This document shows, one piece after another, positions 7,737 to 15,964 of a stretch of 37,885 nucleotides of DNA. Under the pieces are notes generated by a model. That model saw only the letters and a list, made by a program, of their open reading frames with translations. It ran no database searches and had not been told where the DNA came from. The stretch is from contig NZ_FMVM01000032.1 in assembly GCF_900102085.1 (NCBI RefSeq), forward strand, positions 1 through 37,885. The letters run 5' to 3'. Position 1 is the first letter of the stretch. Each line of letters opens with the position of its first letter. The translations under genes and the position numbers were made by a program. This stretch comes from Paenibacillus polysaccharolyticus. GTDB taxonomy: Bacteria; Bacillota; Bacilli; Paenibacillales; Paenibacillaceae.

Positions 7737-7791
7737 AACAAACATAATAATTGAAATGCATGTTATTTATGAGGAGCATACCAGAACTGTT

Positions 7792-8682
7792 ATGAACAAT
7801 TCACAATTACAGTTATTTATTAAAATAGCCGAGACGAGAAGTTTCACACGGGCCGGCCAAGAGATGAATATGACGCAGCCTGCGGTGAGCCGTGCCATCT
7901 CGGCACTGGAGAATGAACTGGATGTTTCGCTCATCATTCGAGACCGACGTAACGGTATTATGCTGACCGATGTAGGGCAACGAATACTAGTCATTTTCCG
8001 CAGAATTTTACAGCAGTATGATAAGGTACAACAAGTTGTTGCTGAGGAGAAAGGGCTGGAGATTGGAACCATTCGCATCGGTTCTTTTCCGATGTCCTCG
8101 GCTCATCTATTGCCTCGAATTATTCGATCTATCCGTGATCGTTATCCGCAGATCGAATTCGAGCTGCACGAAGGCAATATTATGGAGATTCAACAGTGGC
8201 TGAATTCGCGTGTAATTGATGTTGCTTTAATGATTGCAACGGAGCAGGAGGCGGAAGAACTAAACTATGAAACGATGCCGCTGTACAACGAAGAGATGCT
8301 TGCTGTATTTCGTGAGGACGAGACGTTTGCTGATCAGGACATACTGGATGTGAAACAGTTAAGCGGGCAGTCAATGATTATTTGTAACGGTGGTTATGAG
8401 ATGCCTATTGTAGATCTCTTTGCCCGTGCGGAAGCAGAGCTTAGCATCGGTTTTATTGTTCATAATGTCAATACGTGTCTAAATATGATCGAACAAGGGT
8501 TGGGGACGGCCATATTACCTGCCATTTCGTTATCCTGGCTTCCACCTGGTGTCAGAGCTCTGCCAACGGAGCCGAAGGCCTATCGTCCCGTTCAGCTTGC
8601 TTTACCTTCCTTTACGGAGGCGTCTCCAGCTTCTCGTTTGTTTGTGGAAACGTCATTACAATTGTTCGGACGGCAGCGGTAA
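7792..8682 (+). CDS. LysR-family transcriptional regulator
   Basis: This DNA-binding regulator of about 296 residues begins MNNSQLQLFIKIAETRSFTR, the classic LysR winged helix. The recognition helix region is MTQPAVSRAISALENEL at about residues 26-42, and an effector-binding periplasmic-binding-protein-like domain fills about residues 90-290. The frame is open to 7513, but the LysR domain begins at the ATG at 7792. A GAGGAG at 7771-7776 is rather far (15 bases), so the start is good by homology and weaker by ribosome binding site. It is divergent from the EamA exporter and probably regulates it in response to an exported compound. Confidence 0.87.
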   Translation: MNNSQLQLFIKIAETRSFTRAGQEMNMTQPAVSRAISALENELDVSLIIRDRRNGIMLTDVGQRILVIFRRILQQYDKVQQVVAEEKGLEIGTIRIGSFPMSSAHLLPRIIRSIRDRYPQIEFELHEGNIMEIQQWLNSRVIDVALMIATEQEAEELNYETMPLYNEEMLAVFREDETFADQDILDVKQLSGQSMIICNGGYEMPIVDLFARAEAELSIGFIVHNVNTCLNMIEQGLGTAILPAISLSWLPPGVRALPTEPKAYRPVQLALPSFTEASPASRLFVETSLQLFGRQR

Positions 8683-8697
8683 AAATCTTGTTTAGAA

Positions 8698-8734
8698 TTT
8701 GTTCAGTATCGTTCGTTATACTTAATAGAACAAA
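8698..8734 (+). promoter_or_regulatory. Inverted repeat around a TATACT -10, candidate operator
   Basis: TTTGTTC (8698-8704) and GAACAAA (8728-8734) form a perfect 7-bp inverted repeat that brackets TATACT (8717-8722). No good -35 is seen. It lies between the LysR gene and the small protein at 8762. Confidence 0.35.
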
Positions 8735-8761
8735 CTGAATATTGGAGTGAACAAGAGCCAC

Positions 8762-8944
8762 ATGAACAGAGAAATATTGGATGAGATGCACCAATTAAGC
8801 CATAATGATGATCGCAGGTATCATTTACTTATGGCTGGTGTCAAACAAATGTTACATGAACAGAAGCTGAACAGATATCGTTGGTTAGGAAGACTGAAGG
8901 AGCGGAAGAGACAGCGAAACATACAGGCTGACCGATGGGAGTAA
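8762..8944 (+). CDS. Small charged protein of unknown function, 60 residues
   Basis: The frame from ATG at 8762 gives about 60 residues, MNREILDEMHQLSHNDDRRY onward, rich in Arg, Lys, Glu and His with no membrane segment. A GTG start at 8747 would add five residues. The ribosome binding site is weak for either (TTGGAG before the GTG). A TATACT lies upstream, and a perfect 13-bp terminator stem follows at 9010-9054, which supports a transcribed unit. No family is recognised. Confidence 0.45.
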   Translation: MNREILDEMHQLSHNDDRRYHLLMAGVKQMLHEQKLNRYRWLGRLKERKRQRNIQADRWE

Positions 8945-9009
8945 CGATCTAACTTCCTGAACATGCCATAGAAATATCATGATGGTACATTTACATATGA
9001 AGTGATAGC

Positions 9010-9054
9010 AAAATGGCGGCCCGACTTCCGTGAGGAAGACAGGGCCGCCATTTT
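9010..9054 (+). terminator. Strong hairpin, probably bidirectional terminator
   Basis: AAAATGGCGGCCC (9010-9022) and GGGCCGCCATTTT (9042-9054) pair perfectly over 13 bases. Each end carries an A/T run, so it could terminate transcription both from the small gene on the left and from elements on the right. Confidence 0.75.
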
Positions 9055-9149
9055 CCAATTAAAATCACCGGATCTGTTTGATGTTTGATATGAATTGAAC
9101 TGTGTTTACACAGAAACGGAGAGGACAGAAAAAACCTGAAAAGCGAAGC

Positions 9150-9295
9150 GGCCGCCTAAAAGCTTTCTGAAAGAAAGCTACATCGGAAGCATACGCTTAT
9201 CACCGGATTTTCCCCTTGGGAAAAGGGAATCAAAAAAATCTGGGGATAACAGCGGTTGGAAGGTTATTCTGTCATCGGAGTGAGAGGTGTAAACT
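9150..9295. repeat. Structured intergenic repeat element, long copy
   Basis: This non-coding stretch between converging genes contains several nested hairpins. AGCTTTC pairs with GAAAGCT near 9160-9180. A long stem spans about 9195-9253, in which TTATC, CC and GATT pair with AATC, GG and GATAA around a TTCCCCTTGGGAA core. AAACTG/CAGTTT lies at the right end. Its right-hand 46 bases (9250-9295) recur nearly unchanged at 13440-13484, and both copies end in GTGTAAACT. A GTTTACAC at about 9106-9113 is a possible outward-facing partner. It looks like a small mobile or RNA-coding repeat; the exact left boundary is uncertain. Confidence 0.6.
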
Positions 9296-9322
9296 GAACT
9301 CAGTTTGTTCAATGGATATCCA

Positions 9323-10135
9323 TTACATCATCAGGATCACAAAGAATACAGCTGCCAGTACAAAGCGGTACACAGCGAAGACAGTCAGGCTCAATCTTTT
9401 CAAAATAGACAGGAATGTCTTAATCGCCAGCATGGCAACGATGAAGGCAGCGATGAAGCCAATCGCAAAGATGAGAAAATCATCACTGTTCAGATGATCA
9501 ATGCTTTTGTACAGGTCATATCCCGTGGCACCAATCATAATTGGAACGGACACGAGGAAGGTGAATTCTGCCGCAGCTACCCGGCTGATTCCGGCAAACA
9601 AGCCGCCTGATATCGTGGAGCCGGAACGGGAGAAACCTGGCCACAACGCCAAAATCTGAAACATACCCACAGCTAACGCTTGTTTGTAGGTAATATCGTC
9701 AACGTCATGTGTGGTAATCCGTGAGCTTTTATTGCTCCAGCGTTCAGCTACGATCATCAATATACCACCGATCACAAGGCTGTACAGTACGGTTTGCGGA
9801 CCAAACAAGTGAGCCTTGATCCAGTCCCGGAACACAAGTCCGATGACAACAGCAGGAACCATTGCCAGAATGATATGTCCCAGATTGAGGCGGCGAGAAT
9901 ACGGCCTTTTGCCTCCAGTGAAGCGAAACATATCAATGAATTTGTTCCAGTACAGTACAACAACAGCCAGTACAGCACCAAGCTGGACAACCACCTCAAA
10001 CGTTTTGACTGACTCGTTGTCCTCTGATAGACCCAGCAAGTGAGCTGTCAGAATCATGTGTCCTGTAGAGGACACGGGCAAAAACTCAGTCAAACCTTCG
10101 ATGATGCCCATAATTATGGATGATATAAAGTCCAA
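9323..10135 (-). CDS. uppP: Undecaprenyl-diphosphatase UppP (BacA)
   Basis: This membrane enzyme recycles the cell-wall lipid carrier by removing a phosphate from undecaprenyl diphosphate, and its overproduction gives bacitracin resistance. The 270-residue protein has the family's two signature regions, EGLTEFLPVSSTGHM near the N-terminus and GFSRSGSTISGG in the middle, and about eight hydrophobic helices. The frame is open to 10210, but I start at the TTG at 10135-10133 because AAGGAGGAAGAG directly precedes it and the length then fits the family. A promoter lies at 10250-10222, with an inverted repeat between it and the gene. It is divergent from a TetR gene. Confidence 0.92.
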   Translation of the reverse strand: MDFISSIIMGIIEGLTEFLPVSSTGHMILTAHLLGLSEDNESVKTFEVVVQLGAVLAVVVLYWNKFIDMFRFTGGKRPYSRRLNLGHIILAMVPAVVIGLVFRDWIKAHLFGPQTVLYSLVIGGILMIVAERWSNKSSRITTHDVDDITYKQALAVGMFQILALWPGFSRSGSTISGGLFAGISRVAAAEFTFLVSVPIMIGATGYDLYKSIDHLNSDDFLIFAIGFIAAFIVAMLAIKTFLSILKRLSLTVFAVYRFVLAAVFFVILMM

Positions 10136-10221
10136 TTCTCTTCCTCCTTGAAATGCAGATGACAGCCATAAGGCCTGTCCTGCTATAACGATGTCTGTTC
10201 TTTCGAACAAGACTATCCTCT

Positions 10222-10250
10222 ATTATGCTCAGAATTGCCTCCCACTTCAA
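10222..10250 (-). promoter_or_regulatory. Promoter of uppP
   Basis: On the minus strand TTGAAG (10250-10245) and CATAAT (10227-10222) are 17 bases apart. Between it and the gene lies TGTTC-TTTC-GAACA (10196-10209), a perfect 5-bp inverted repeat that could be an operator. Confidence 0.55.
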
Positions 10251-10283
10251 CTCTATGCTTGTAACCCGTTGTTTAAAACTATA

Positions 10284-10313
10284 TTGACAAAAACCTAGTT
10301 ATCCAATAGGATA
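10284..10313 (+). promoter_or_regulatory. Promoter/operator of the TetR gene
   Basis: TTGACA (10284-10289) is followed after 17 bases by TAGGAT (10307-10312). The inverted repeat TATCC-AATA-GGATA (10300-10313) covers the -10, the usual place for a TetR autoregulatory operator. Confidence 0.5.
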
Positions 10314-10354
10314 TACATTAACTGACTGACTGATCAATCGGGAGGGTAAAAAGA

Positions 10355-10987
10355 ATGGCCAAAGTTAACGGTTTGGGACCCGGAGAAGAACGAAGGGACC
10401 AAATTATTCGCATAGCGATGGAACGATTCGCAACTCAAGGGTACCATCAGACGAAAATCTCTGATATTGTTCGCGAAGCTGGAGTCGCTCAAGGCACCTT
10501 TTACTGGCACTTCAAGAGCAAGGAAGCCATTGCTTCCGAGATTTTGTTAACGGGCAGAGAACAATTACTTGAAGCAATCGGGCAAGGGTACCGGAAGGAT
10601 GCCGGGTCGGTTGAAGATATGGTGAAGGCCTCGGAGAAGTTGTTTACCAATTTGTTCACCTTTGCTGCGCAGAACCGATATTTCATGGAGTTGTTGCTTA
10701 AGGGCATCGTGACCGAGGAATCCGTCCAGAGGTTAGTTGAAGAGACTCGTAATGCCGTGGAGACAGCATTCCGTCACAATATGGAGCGTGCCATTGAACT
10801 GGGTATGTTGCCAGCAGATATGAATGTACCCTTACGTGCGGCATTGCTTGTAAGTATGATCGAGGGCATGATCTCGCGCTGGTTGTTCGGCTCAGACGCA
10901 CTGCACAGACGTTTCACGGAGATGAGTGCTACAGCATTAGCAGCTGAAGCGGCGAGTTTTGAGTTTTACGGCCTGCTCGGTACATAA
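10355..10987 (+). CDS. TetR/AcrR-family transcriptional regulator
   Basis: The 210-residue protein has the TetR N-terminal helix-turn-helix (RRDQIIRIAMERFATQGYHQ, then KISDIVREAGVAQGTFYWHFKSKEA) and an all-helical C-terminal ligand/dimer domain. A GGGAGG lies before the ATG at 10355. It has its own promoter with an overlapping palindrome. The target is uncertain: it lies between the divergent uppP and the downstream amino-acid ABC operon, and either or an unlinked gene could be controlled. Confidence 0.88.
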   Translation: MAKVNGLGPGEERRDQIIRIAMERFATQGYHQTKISDIVREAGVAQGTFYWHFKSKEAIASEILLTGREQLLEAIGQGYRKDAGSVEDMVKASEKLFTNLFTFAAQNRYFMELLLKGIVTEESVQRLVEETRNAVETAFRHNMERAIELGMLPADMNVPLRAALLVSMIEGMISRWLFGSDALHRRFTEMSATALAAEAASFEFYGLLGT

Positions 10988-11133
10988 TGTCGGCAAAGGT
11001 CGGGGGCTTTACTTTTCAGGTAAAAGAGGCAGGAAGATTCACATTTAACACACTTCTTCACATGATTAAGCCAGTCACAGGGAATAATGGAATCACCAAG
11101 AGAACATAAGATGAATGAGAGGAAGTTAACGTC

Positions 11134-11994
11134 ATGAATAACACATATGGAACTAAAATTCGCAAAGGGTGGTCTATCACCGCGATTCTGCTCATGGTTG
11201 TGCTCGTACTGAGTGCTTGCGGTAGCAAACCCGCGGCGGAGAATGGCAATACAAACAATGCAGCACAGTCTGGTGGCAACGAACTGGAACAGATCAAATC
11301 GGCAGGTGTCATGAAAGTCGGCATGATGGGTACGTATCGTCCATACAACTTCCTGAATGACAAGAAAGAAATGGACGGATTTGATGCGGATATCGCACGT
11401 GAAGTAGCGAAGCGTCTCGGCGTTAAGGTTGAGTTTGTATCTCAGGAGTTCTCCGGTCTGACTCCAAGTCTGCAAGCGAAAAAGCTGGATGCGATTATCA
11501 GCCAAATGACGATTACGGACGATCGTAAAAAAGTGCTGGATTTCAGTGATCCGTACATCACCAACCAGGTCAAAATTATTGTCAAAGAAGACAACAACGA
11601 TATTACGAAACTGGAAGATTTCAAAGGCAAAACAATCGGTGTAGGTTTGGGCACAAACGATGAAACGTACCTGCGCAACGAAGTGTTGCCCAAAGTCGGA
11701 GATTTTACAATCAAAACGTATGATGATGTGATCTCATCTCTGAAAGACCTGAACGCAGGACGGATCGATGCAACGATCAACAACCTGTATGCGTTGAAAC
11801 CTATCGTAGATGCGAATGGATTCAAAATTAAAGCTGTTGGCGAAGCAATCAAGAGTGACCAGGCAGGTATCGCGGTGCGTAAGGACAACCCTGAACTTGT
11901 AGCGGCACTGAACGATGCACTGAAAGGCATGAAGGATGACGGCACGTACAATACCATTTTCAAAAAATGGTTTGGTGAAGAGCCTGCGCAATAA
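11134..11994 (+). CDS. Polar amino-acid ABC transporter, substrate-binding lipoprotein
   Basis: This is the extracellular receptor of a PAAT-type importer. The 286-residue precursor has a lipoprotein signal peptide ending in LSAC, so Cys30 would be lipidated. A low-complexity Asn/Ala/Gly linker follows, then an SBP_bac_3 domain (IKSAGVMKVGMMGTYRPYNF, GFDADIAREVAKRLG, GRIDATINNLYAL). The overall pattern is close to cystine receptors such as TcyA, but general amino-acid specificity is possible. GAGAGGAAG precedes the ATG. It heads a three-gene operon with permease and ATPase. Confidence 0.9.
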   Translation: MNNTYGTKIRKGWSITAILLMVVLVLSACGSKPAAENGNTNNAAQSGGNELEQIKSAGVMKVGMMGTYRPYNFLNDKKEMDGFDADIAREVAKRLGVKVEFVSQEFSGLTPSLQAKKLDAIISQMTITDDRKKVLDFSDPYITNQVKIIVKEDNNDITKLEDFKGKTIGVGLGTNDETYLRNEVLPKVGDFTIKTYDDVISSLKDLNAGRIDATINNLYALKPIVDANGFKIKAVGEAIKSDQAGIAVRKDNPELVAALNDALKGMKDDGTYNTIFKKWFGEEPAQ

Positions 11995-12025
11995 TGAACC
12001 TGCAAGGCGAAGGGAAGTTTGATCC

Positions 12026-12670
12026 ATGGAACTGATATTCGAAAATATCCCCTTCTTTCTGAAGGGGGCTTATTATACGCTTTATGTTACGGTGATCTCT
12101 ATGTTTTTTGCCTTTATCATCGGGGTGCTGGTCGCTATTGCCAGGCTTAAAGGCCCGATGTGGCTAAGATTGATCGCCAGATTTTATGTATCCATCATGC
12201 GGGGAACCCCGCTGCTGGTGCAATTATTCGTTATCTATTACGGGCTTGTGGACTACGGCGTAACTCTCGGGTCACTAACAGCCGCTTGTCTTGGTCTCAG
12301 TCTGAACGCGGGGGCTTTCCTGTCGGAAACGTTCCGCGGTGCGATTCAAGCTGTACCGAAAGGGCAAACGGAAGCGGCATACGCTACCGGTATGACTCCA
12401 GCACAGGCGATGAGACGGATCATTTTCCCGCAGGCTGTGCGCATTGCCATTCCACCGATGGGGAATACCTTTATCGGAATGCTCAAGGAAACATCGCTTG
12501 TTGCTGCAATTGGCGTTACCGAGCTGTTGCGGTCTGCGCAGCTTCTGGTTTCGCAGTATGCGCTCAACATGCCATTTTATCTGGCAATCGGCGTGATGTA
12601 TTGGATTATGAGCATCGGTTTCTCGGCCATTCTGGAACAAGTGGAGCGCCGGCTGGCCCGGGCTTACTAA
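12026..12670 (+). CDS. Polar amino-acid ABC transporter, permease
   Basis: This is a membrane channel subunit of about 214 residues with five hydrophobic helices. It has the HisM/GlnP-type signatures RGTPLLVQLFVIYYGL and the cytoplasmic EAAYATGMTPAQAMRRIIFP loop that docks on the ATPase. It starts at an ATG 31 bases after the receptor gene and is followed 16 bases later by the ATPase gene, so the three are one operon. It probably works as a homodimer, since only one permease is present. Confidence 0.92.
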   Translation: MELIFENIPFFLKGAYYTLYVTVISMFFAFIIGVLVAIARLKGPMWLRLIARFYVSIMRGTPLLVQLFVIYYGLVDYGVTLGSLTAACLGLSLNAGAFLSETFRGAIQAVPKGQTEAAYATGMTPAQAMRRIIFPQAVRIAIPPMGNTFIGMLKETSLVAAIGVTELLRSAQLLVSQYALNMPFYLAIGVMYWIMSIGFSAILEQVERRLARAY

Positions 12671-12686
12671 AGGGGGAGAGAACCGG

Positions 12687-13433
12687 GTGATTACTACAAC
12701 TGGATTAACCAAACGTTTTCAAAATCATGAAGTGCTCACCAATATCGATATGCATGTAGATGCCAAGGATATTGTTGTCCTGCTGGGTCCCAGTGGATCA
12801 GGCAAAAGTACACTGCTACGCTGTCTCAATGGACTCGAACAGTTGTCCGGCGGACAGATCGAAGTGAACGGCATTGTGGTAAACAGCGCAGATCCGCTGC
12901 GTGTGCAACGTGCCCGGGTGCTGGAGATTCGTCGCCAGACGGGTATGGTGTTCCAACAGTTTAACCTGTATCCGCACAAGACGGTGCTTGGTAATGTTAT
13001 GGAAGGTCTTGTGACGGTGAAAAAAATAAAGCGGGACGAAGCCGCCGAGCGCGGCCGGCTTTTGCTGGATCGTGTAGGGCTGTCGGATAAGCAGGATGCT
13101 TATCCTTCCCGTTTATCTGGTGGACAACAGCAACGCGTAGCCATTGCAAGGGCACTGGCGATGGAGCCGGAAGTGATGCTGTTTGACGAACCGACCTCTG
13201 CCCTCGACCCCGAACTGGTTGGAGAGGTGCTGTCGGTGATGAAAGAGCTGGCGCAGGAAGGCATGACGATGCTGGTCGTGACACACGAGCTGAAATTTGC
13301 CCGGAACGTGGCGAACAAAATTGTCTTTATGGCAGACGGCTCCATTGTGGAGACAGCTAGCCCTGAAGCCTTTTTCGAACATTCGGAGCAAGAGCGAACA
13401 CGCCAGTTCCTGCGGCAGATTACCGAATTTTAA
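12687..13433 (+). CDS. Polar amino-acid ABC transporter, ATP-binding protein
   Basis: The 248-residue ABC ATPase has Walker A GPSGSGKST, Q-loop GMVFQQFNLYPH, signature LSGGQQQRVAIARALA, Walker B VMLFDEPTSALDPE and the switch histidine in VVTHE. It energises uptake through the adjacent permease. The GTG start follows GGGGGAGAG. It is the last gene of the operon; no clear terminator stem follows, but a repeat copy lies directly downstream at 13440. Confidence 0.94.
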   Translation: MITTTGLTKRFQNHEVLTNIDMHVDAKDIVVLLGPSGSGKSTLLRCLNGLEQLSGGQIEVNGIVVNSADPLRVQRARVLEIRRQTGMVFQQFNLYPHKTVLGNVMEGLVTVKKIKRDEAAERGRLLLDRVGLSDKQDAYPSRLSGGQQQRVAIARALAMEPEVMLFDEPTSALDPELVGEVLSVMKELAQEGMTMLVVTHELKFARNVANKIVFMADGSIVETASPEAFFEHSEQERTRQFLRQITEF

Positions 13434-13439
13434 ACCACC

Positions 13440-13484
13440 CAGTGATGGGAAGGTTATTCTGTCATCGCAGTGTATGTGTAAACT
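13440..13484. repeat. Truncated copy of the structured repeat at 9150-9295
   Basis: It shares the uninterrupted block GGAAGGTTATTCTGTCATCG with the longer element, and most of the flanking 25 bases, ending in GTGTAAACT. It lies seven bases after the ATPase gene and 24 bases before osmC, so it is in the osmC leader and could carry its promoter or a regulatory signal. Confidence 0.7.
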
Positions 13485-13507
13485 ACTATAGAAAGAAGGA
13501 AAACATC

Positions 13508-13930
13508 ATGAATGTAACCACAGTATGGAAGGGAAAACGCGCGTTTACCTCCGAAGGACCGTCTGGGTATGCTGTAGGCATGGATGCCACAGCGGCATAT
13601 GGCGGTGATAGCCAAGGCGCTACGCCGATGGAATTGTTACTCGCTGGCCTTGGTGGCTGTATGGGAATCGACATCACGATGATTCTGGATGCTTTTCTGG
13701 ACAAGATCGATTCGATTGAGATTGAAGCACAAGGGACGCGGAGCGAGGATATGCCTAAAGGTTTTACGTCCATTGACCTGATCTTCAAAGTGGACGGAGA
13801 TATCCCGGATTACCGGATCTGGAAAGCCATCCAGATGGCTGAAGAGAAATACTGCGCCGTTTCCGCATCACTGAGCGCAGATATCCATCCGAAGCTGATC
13901 CTCAATGGCGTGAGCACACCTCGTCCATAA
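13508..13930 (+). CDS. OsmC-family protein
   Basis: The 140-residue OsmC/YhfA-like protein keeps both family cysteines, Cys51 in LGGCMGID and Cys116 in EKYCAVSAS. These form the thiol site used against organic hydroperoxides in characterised relatives. The YhfA branch has unproven activity, and the GATPMELLLAGLGGC pattern fits it better than Ohr. AAGAAGGAA precedes the ATG at 13508. A terminator follows at 13960. Confidence 0.88.
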   Translation: MNVTTVWKGKRAFTSEGPSGYAVGMDATAAYGGDSQGATPMELLLAGLGGCMGIDITMILDAFLDKIDSIEIEAQGTRSEDMPKGFTSIDLIFKVDGDIPDYRIWKAIQMAEEKYCAVSASLSADIHPKLILNGVSTPRP

Positions 13931-13959
13931 AAAGCTTTACTTTCACTTTAGTTTGAATG

Positions 13960-13992
13960 AAAAGGCACTTCCAATCGCGGAAGTGTCTTTTT
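13960..13992 (+). terminator. Rho-independent terminator after osmC-like gene
   Basis: AAAAGGCACTTCC (13960-13972) pairs with GGAAGTGTCTTTT (13979-13991) with one G-U pair, followed by T. Confidence 0.85.
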
Positions 13993-14086
13993 AGCATAGT
14001 CATATTTTATTGAATCCCATCGATGTATCCATAACAACTCAGGTCCATATCTCCACTTTAATGTCAAATCGAAGGCTGCAGTTATG

Positions 14087-14151
14087 TGGTATGATGGATG
14101 CGCAGGTGAGAGTGACCTGCTTCGGATGATCGCAAGTTGTAAGCGCTTATA
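14087..14151 (+). promoter_or_regulatory. Extended -10 promoter and cre-like site of the two-component operon
   Basis: TGGTATGAT (14087-14095) is an extended -10 without a good -35, as often seen at activated or weak promoters. TGTAAGCGCTTATA (14138-14151), with a perfect TAAGCGCTTA palindrome, closely matches the CcpA cre consensus. It would lie about 36 bases into the transcript, a roadblock position. Confidence 0.5.
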
Positions 14152-14173
14152 CAAGATGACGGAAGGTGCGGAT

Positions 14174-15964
14174 ATGTTAAAACGGCTGATTCGTATTACA
14201 AATGATCTCAAATTAAAGCATAAATTGCTCATTTCCTACGTGCTTGTTGTCATGGTTCCCGTCCTGATTATTGGTCTCGCCGTGACCAGTTATTTTCGTC
14301 AGCAAGCGCTGGATAATGCCATTGGGCAAACGATCATCAATGTGGATAAAATTAAAAGCCAGACGGCAACGATGCTGCGCGTACCTACAGACATATCCAA
14401 CTTGCTCATGTTTAACACCGATCTCAAGGAGATCGTGAATCGCCAGTATAAAAGTGTGGTGGAGCTGACCTCGGCTTACCTCGCATATAAAGATTTTCAA
14501 GAATACAGGCGGTTATATCGTGAAATTGCAGGTATACGTTTTTATTCGACGAACCCGACATTGATCAATAATCTGGAATTTATTCCGGTCAATGAGCGAA
14601 CCAAGCAGAGTTACTGGTACAAGGAAGCGCTGAAAACAACGAGCATCGGCTGGTTTTATATCCCTGGCAACGAAGACAATCCGGTTCACCGGCTCAGTCT
14701 GGTACGTAAAGTTCCTTTTGCCGAATATAAGACCGAAGGTGTGCTGATGATCGTAATCAATCAGGAAGAACTTAACGGTTTGTTGCGCCAGGAGCAGTTC
14801 GAGACACTGATTACCGATGAGCAGGGTTACGTTGTTGCAGCGAAAAATACCGACCTGGTCGGGAAAACGCTGGGTCAGCTTGATTTTGGCGTAGACCTCC
14901 AGAGTCAACCTAAGGGCACCATTGAAGCTGATTTTCAAGGGGAGCCCTCGAATATTGTCATTGATGAACTGGGGCCGGGATCAAGCTTTAACAAGCTGAA
15001 GGTTATCTCGGTGTTTGCGACCAAAAATATCGTGAAAGATGCCAACCAGATTAGCCAGATCGGCATGATTTTTATTACCATGGTGCTGGTGATTGCGCTG
15101 TTACTGGTGTATATTATTTCATTTCTAACCTCCAACCGGCTACTGCGCCTCAGTAAACATCTGAACAAGCTGGCTCTTGGAGATTTGAACGTCACTTCGC
15201 GCATTGACGGGAACGATGAGATTGGACAATTATCACGTCAGTTCAACTACATGGTGAAAAGTATTAACGAACTGATGACTCAGGTGGTCGAGACAACAGA
15301 GCAGAACAACCAATTGGAAATCGCCCAAAAAGAGATTAAACTGAAAATGATGGCCAGCCAGATTAATCCTCATTTTTTGTTTAACGCGCTTGAATCCATT
15401 CGCATGAAGGCTCACATCAAGGGAGAAGCAGAGATTGCGAATATTGTCAGGTTGCTTGGCAAGCTGATGCGGAAAAGTCTGGAGATTGGCAGCGGCAAAA
15501 CAACGTTTCGTGCAGAACTGGAAATGGTGCGTTCCTATCTGGAGATTCAAAAGTTTCGGTATGGGGACAGGTTAGCCTTTGAGATTCATCTGGACCCTGA
15601 GGTGGAGAGGATGTATATCCCGCCTTTGATTATTCAGCCGATTGTAGAAAACGCTATTGTGCATGGACTAGAGAACAAAGAAGGAACCGTGCGGGTGCAT
15701 ATTCTGATTTGTATGGTGGATCGTATGGTCACGGTACAAGTGAAAGATGATGGAGCGGGCATCACCCCGGAACGACTTGCAGAAGTGATGCAGTTTGTCA
15801 GCGGTCCTGAAGAAGAGGAGAAGAGCCGGATTGGCATGCGAAATGTGCATCAGCGTTTGACTTTGACGTATGGGGAAAATGCCGGGTTACAGATTAACAG
15901 TGTGTACGGGGAAGGAACAGAGGTTTCTTTCACCTTGCCAGCGGGAGGGAACCAGCATGTATAA
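14174..15964 (+). CDS. Sensor histidine kinase, YesM type
   Basis: This is a membrane kinase of about 596 residues that pairs with the next gene. Order: membrane helix at about 17-41, extracellular sensor (cache-like) at about 42-294, second helix at about 295-320, HAMP at about 320-370, the His_kinase segment with His400 in INPHFLFNALESIR, and an HATPase domain (IIQPIVENAIVHGLE, DDGAGITPERL, IGMRNVHQRL). I use the ATG at 14174 because GGAAGG precedes it and the first helix then lies at the N-terminus; the frame is open upstream to 14084. YesM-type kinases typically sense extracellular sugars or cell-wall compounds, and the context suggests an oligosaccharide signal. It overlaps the regulator gene by 8 bases. 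Confidence 0.92.
   Translation: MLKRLIRITNDLKLKHKLLISYVLVVMVPVLIIGLAVTSYFRQQALDNAIGQTIINVDKIKSQTATMLRVPTDISNLLMFNTDLKEIVNRQYKSVVELTSAYLAYKDFQEYRRLYREIAGIRFYSTNPTLINNLEFIPVNERTKQSYWYKEALKTTSIGWFYIPGNEDNPVHRLSLVRKVPFAEYKTEGVLMIVINQEELNGLLRQEQFETLITDEQGYVVAAKNTDLVGKTLGQLDFGVDLQSQPKGTIEADFQGEPSNIVIDELGPGSSFNKLKVISVFATKNIVKDANQISQIGMIFITMVLVIALLLVYIISFLTSNRLLRLSKHLNKLALGDLNVTSRIDGNDEIGQLSRQFNYMVKSINELMTQVVETTEQNNQLEIAQKEIKLKMMASQINPHFLFNALESIRMKAHIKGEAEIANIVRLLGKLMRKSLEIGSGKTTFRAELEMVRSYLEIQKFRYGDRLAFEIHLDPEVERMYIPPLIIQPIVENAIVHGLENKEGTVRVHILICMVDRMVTVQVKDDGAGITPERLAEVMQFVSGPEEEEKSRIGMRNVHQRLTLTYGENAGLQINSVYGEGTEVSFTLPAGGNQHV

Noticed and set aside
9010..9300. CRISPR array or tRNA/rRNA in the repeat-rich gap
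   Set aside because: There are no regularly spaced direct repeats and no cloverleaf with a CCA end; the structure is of hairpins only.
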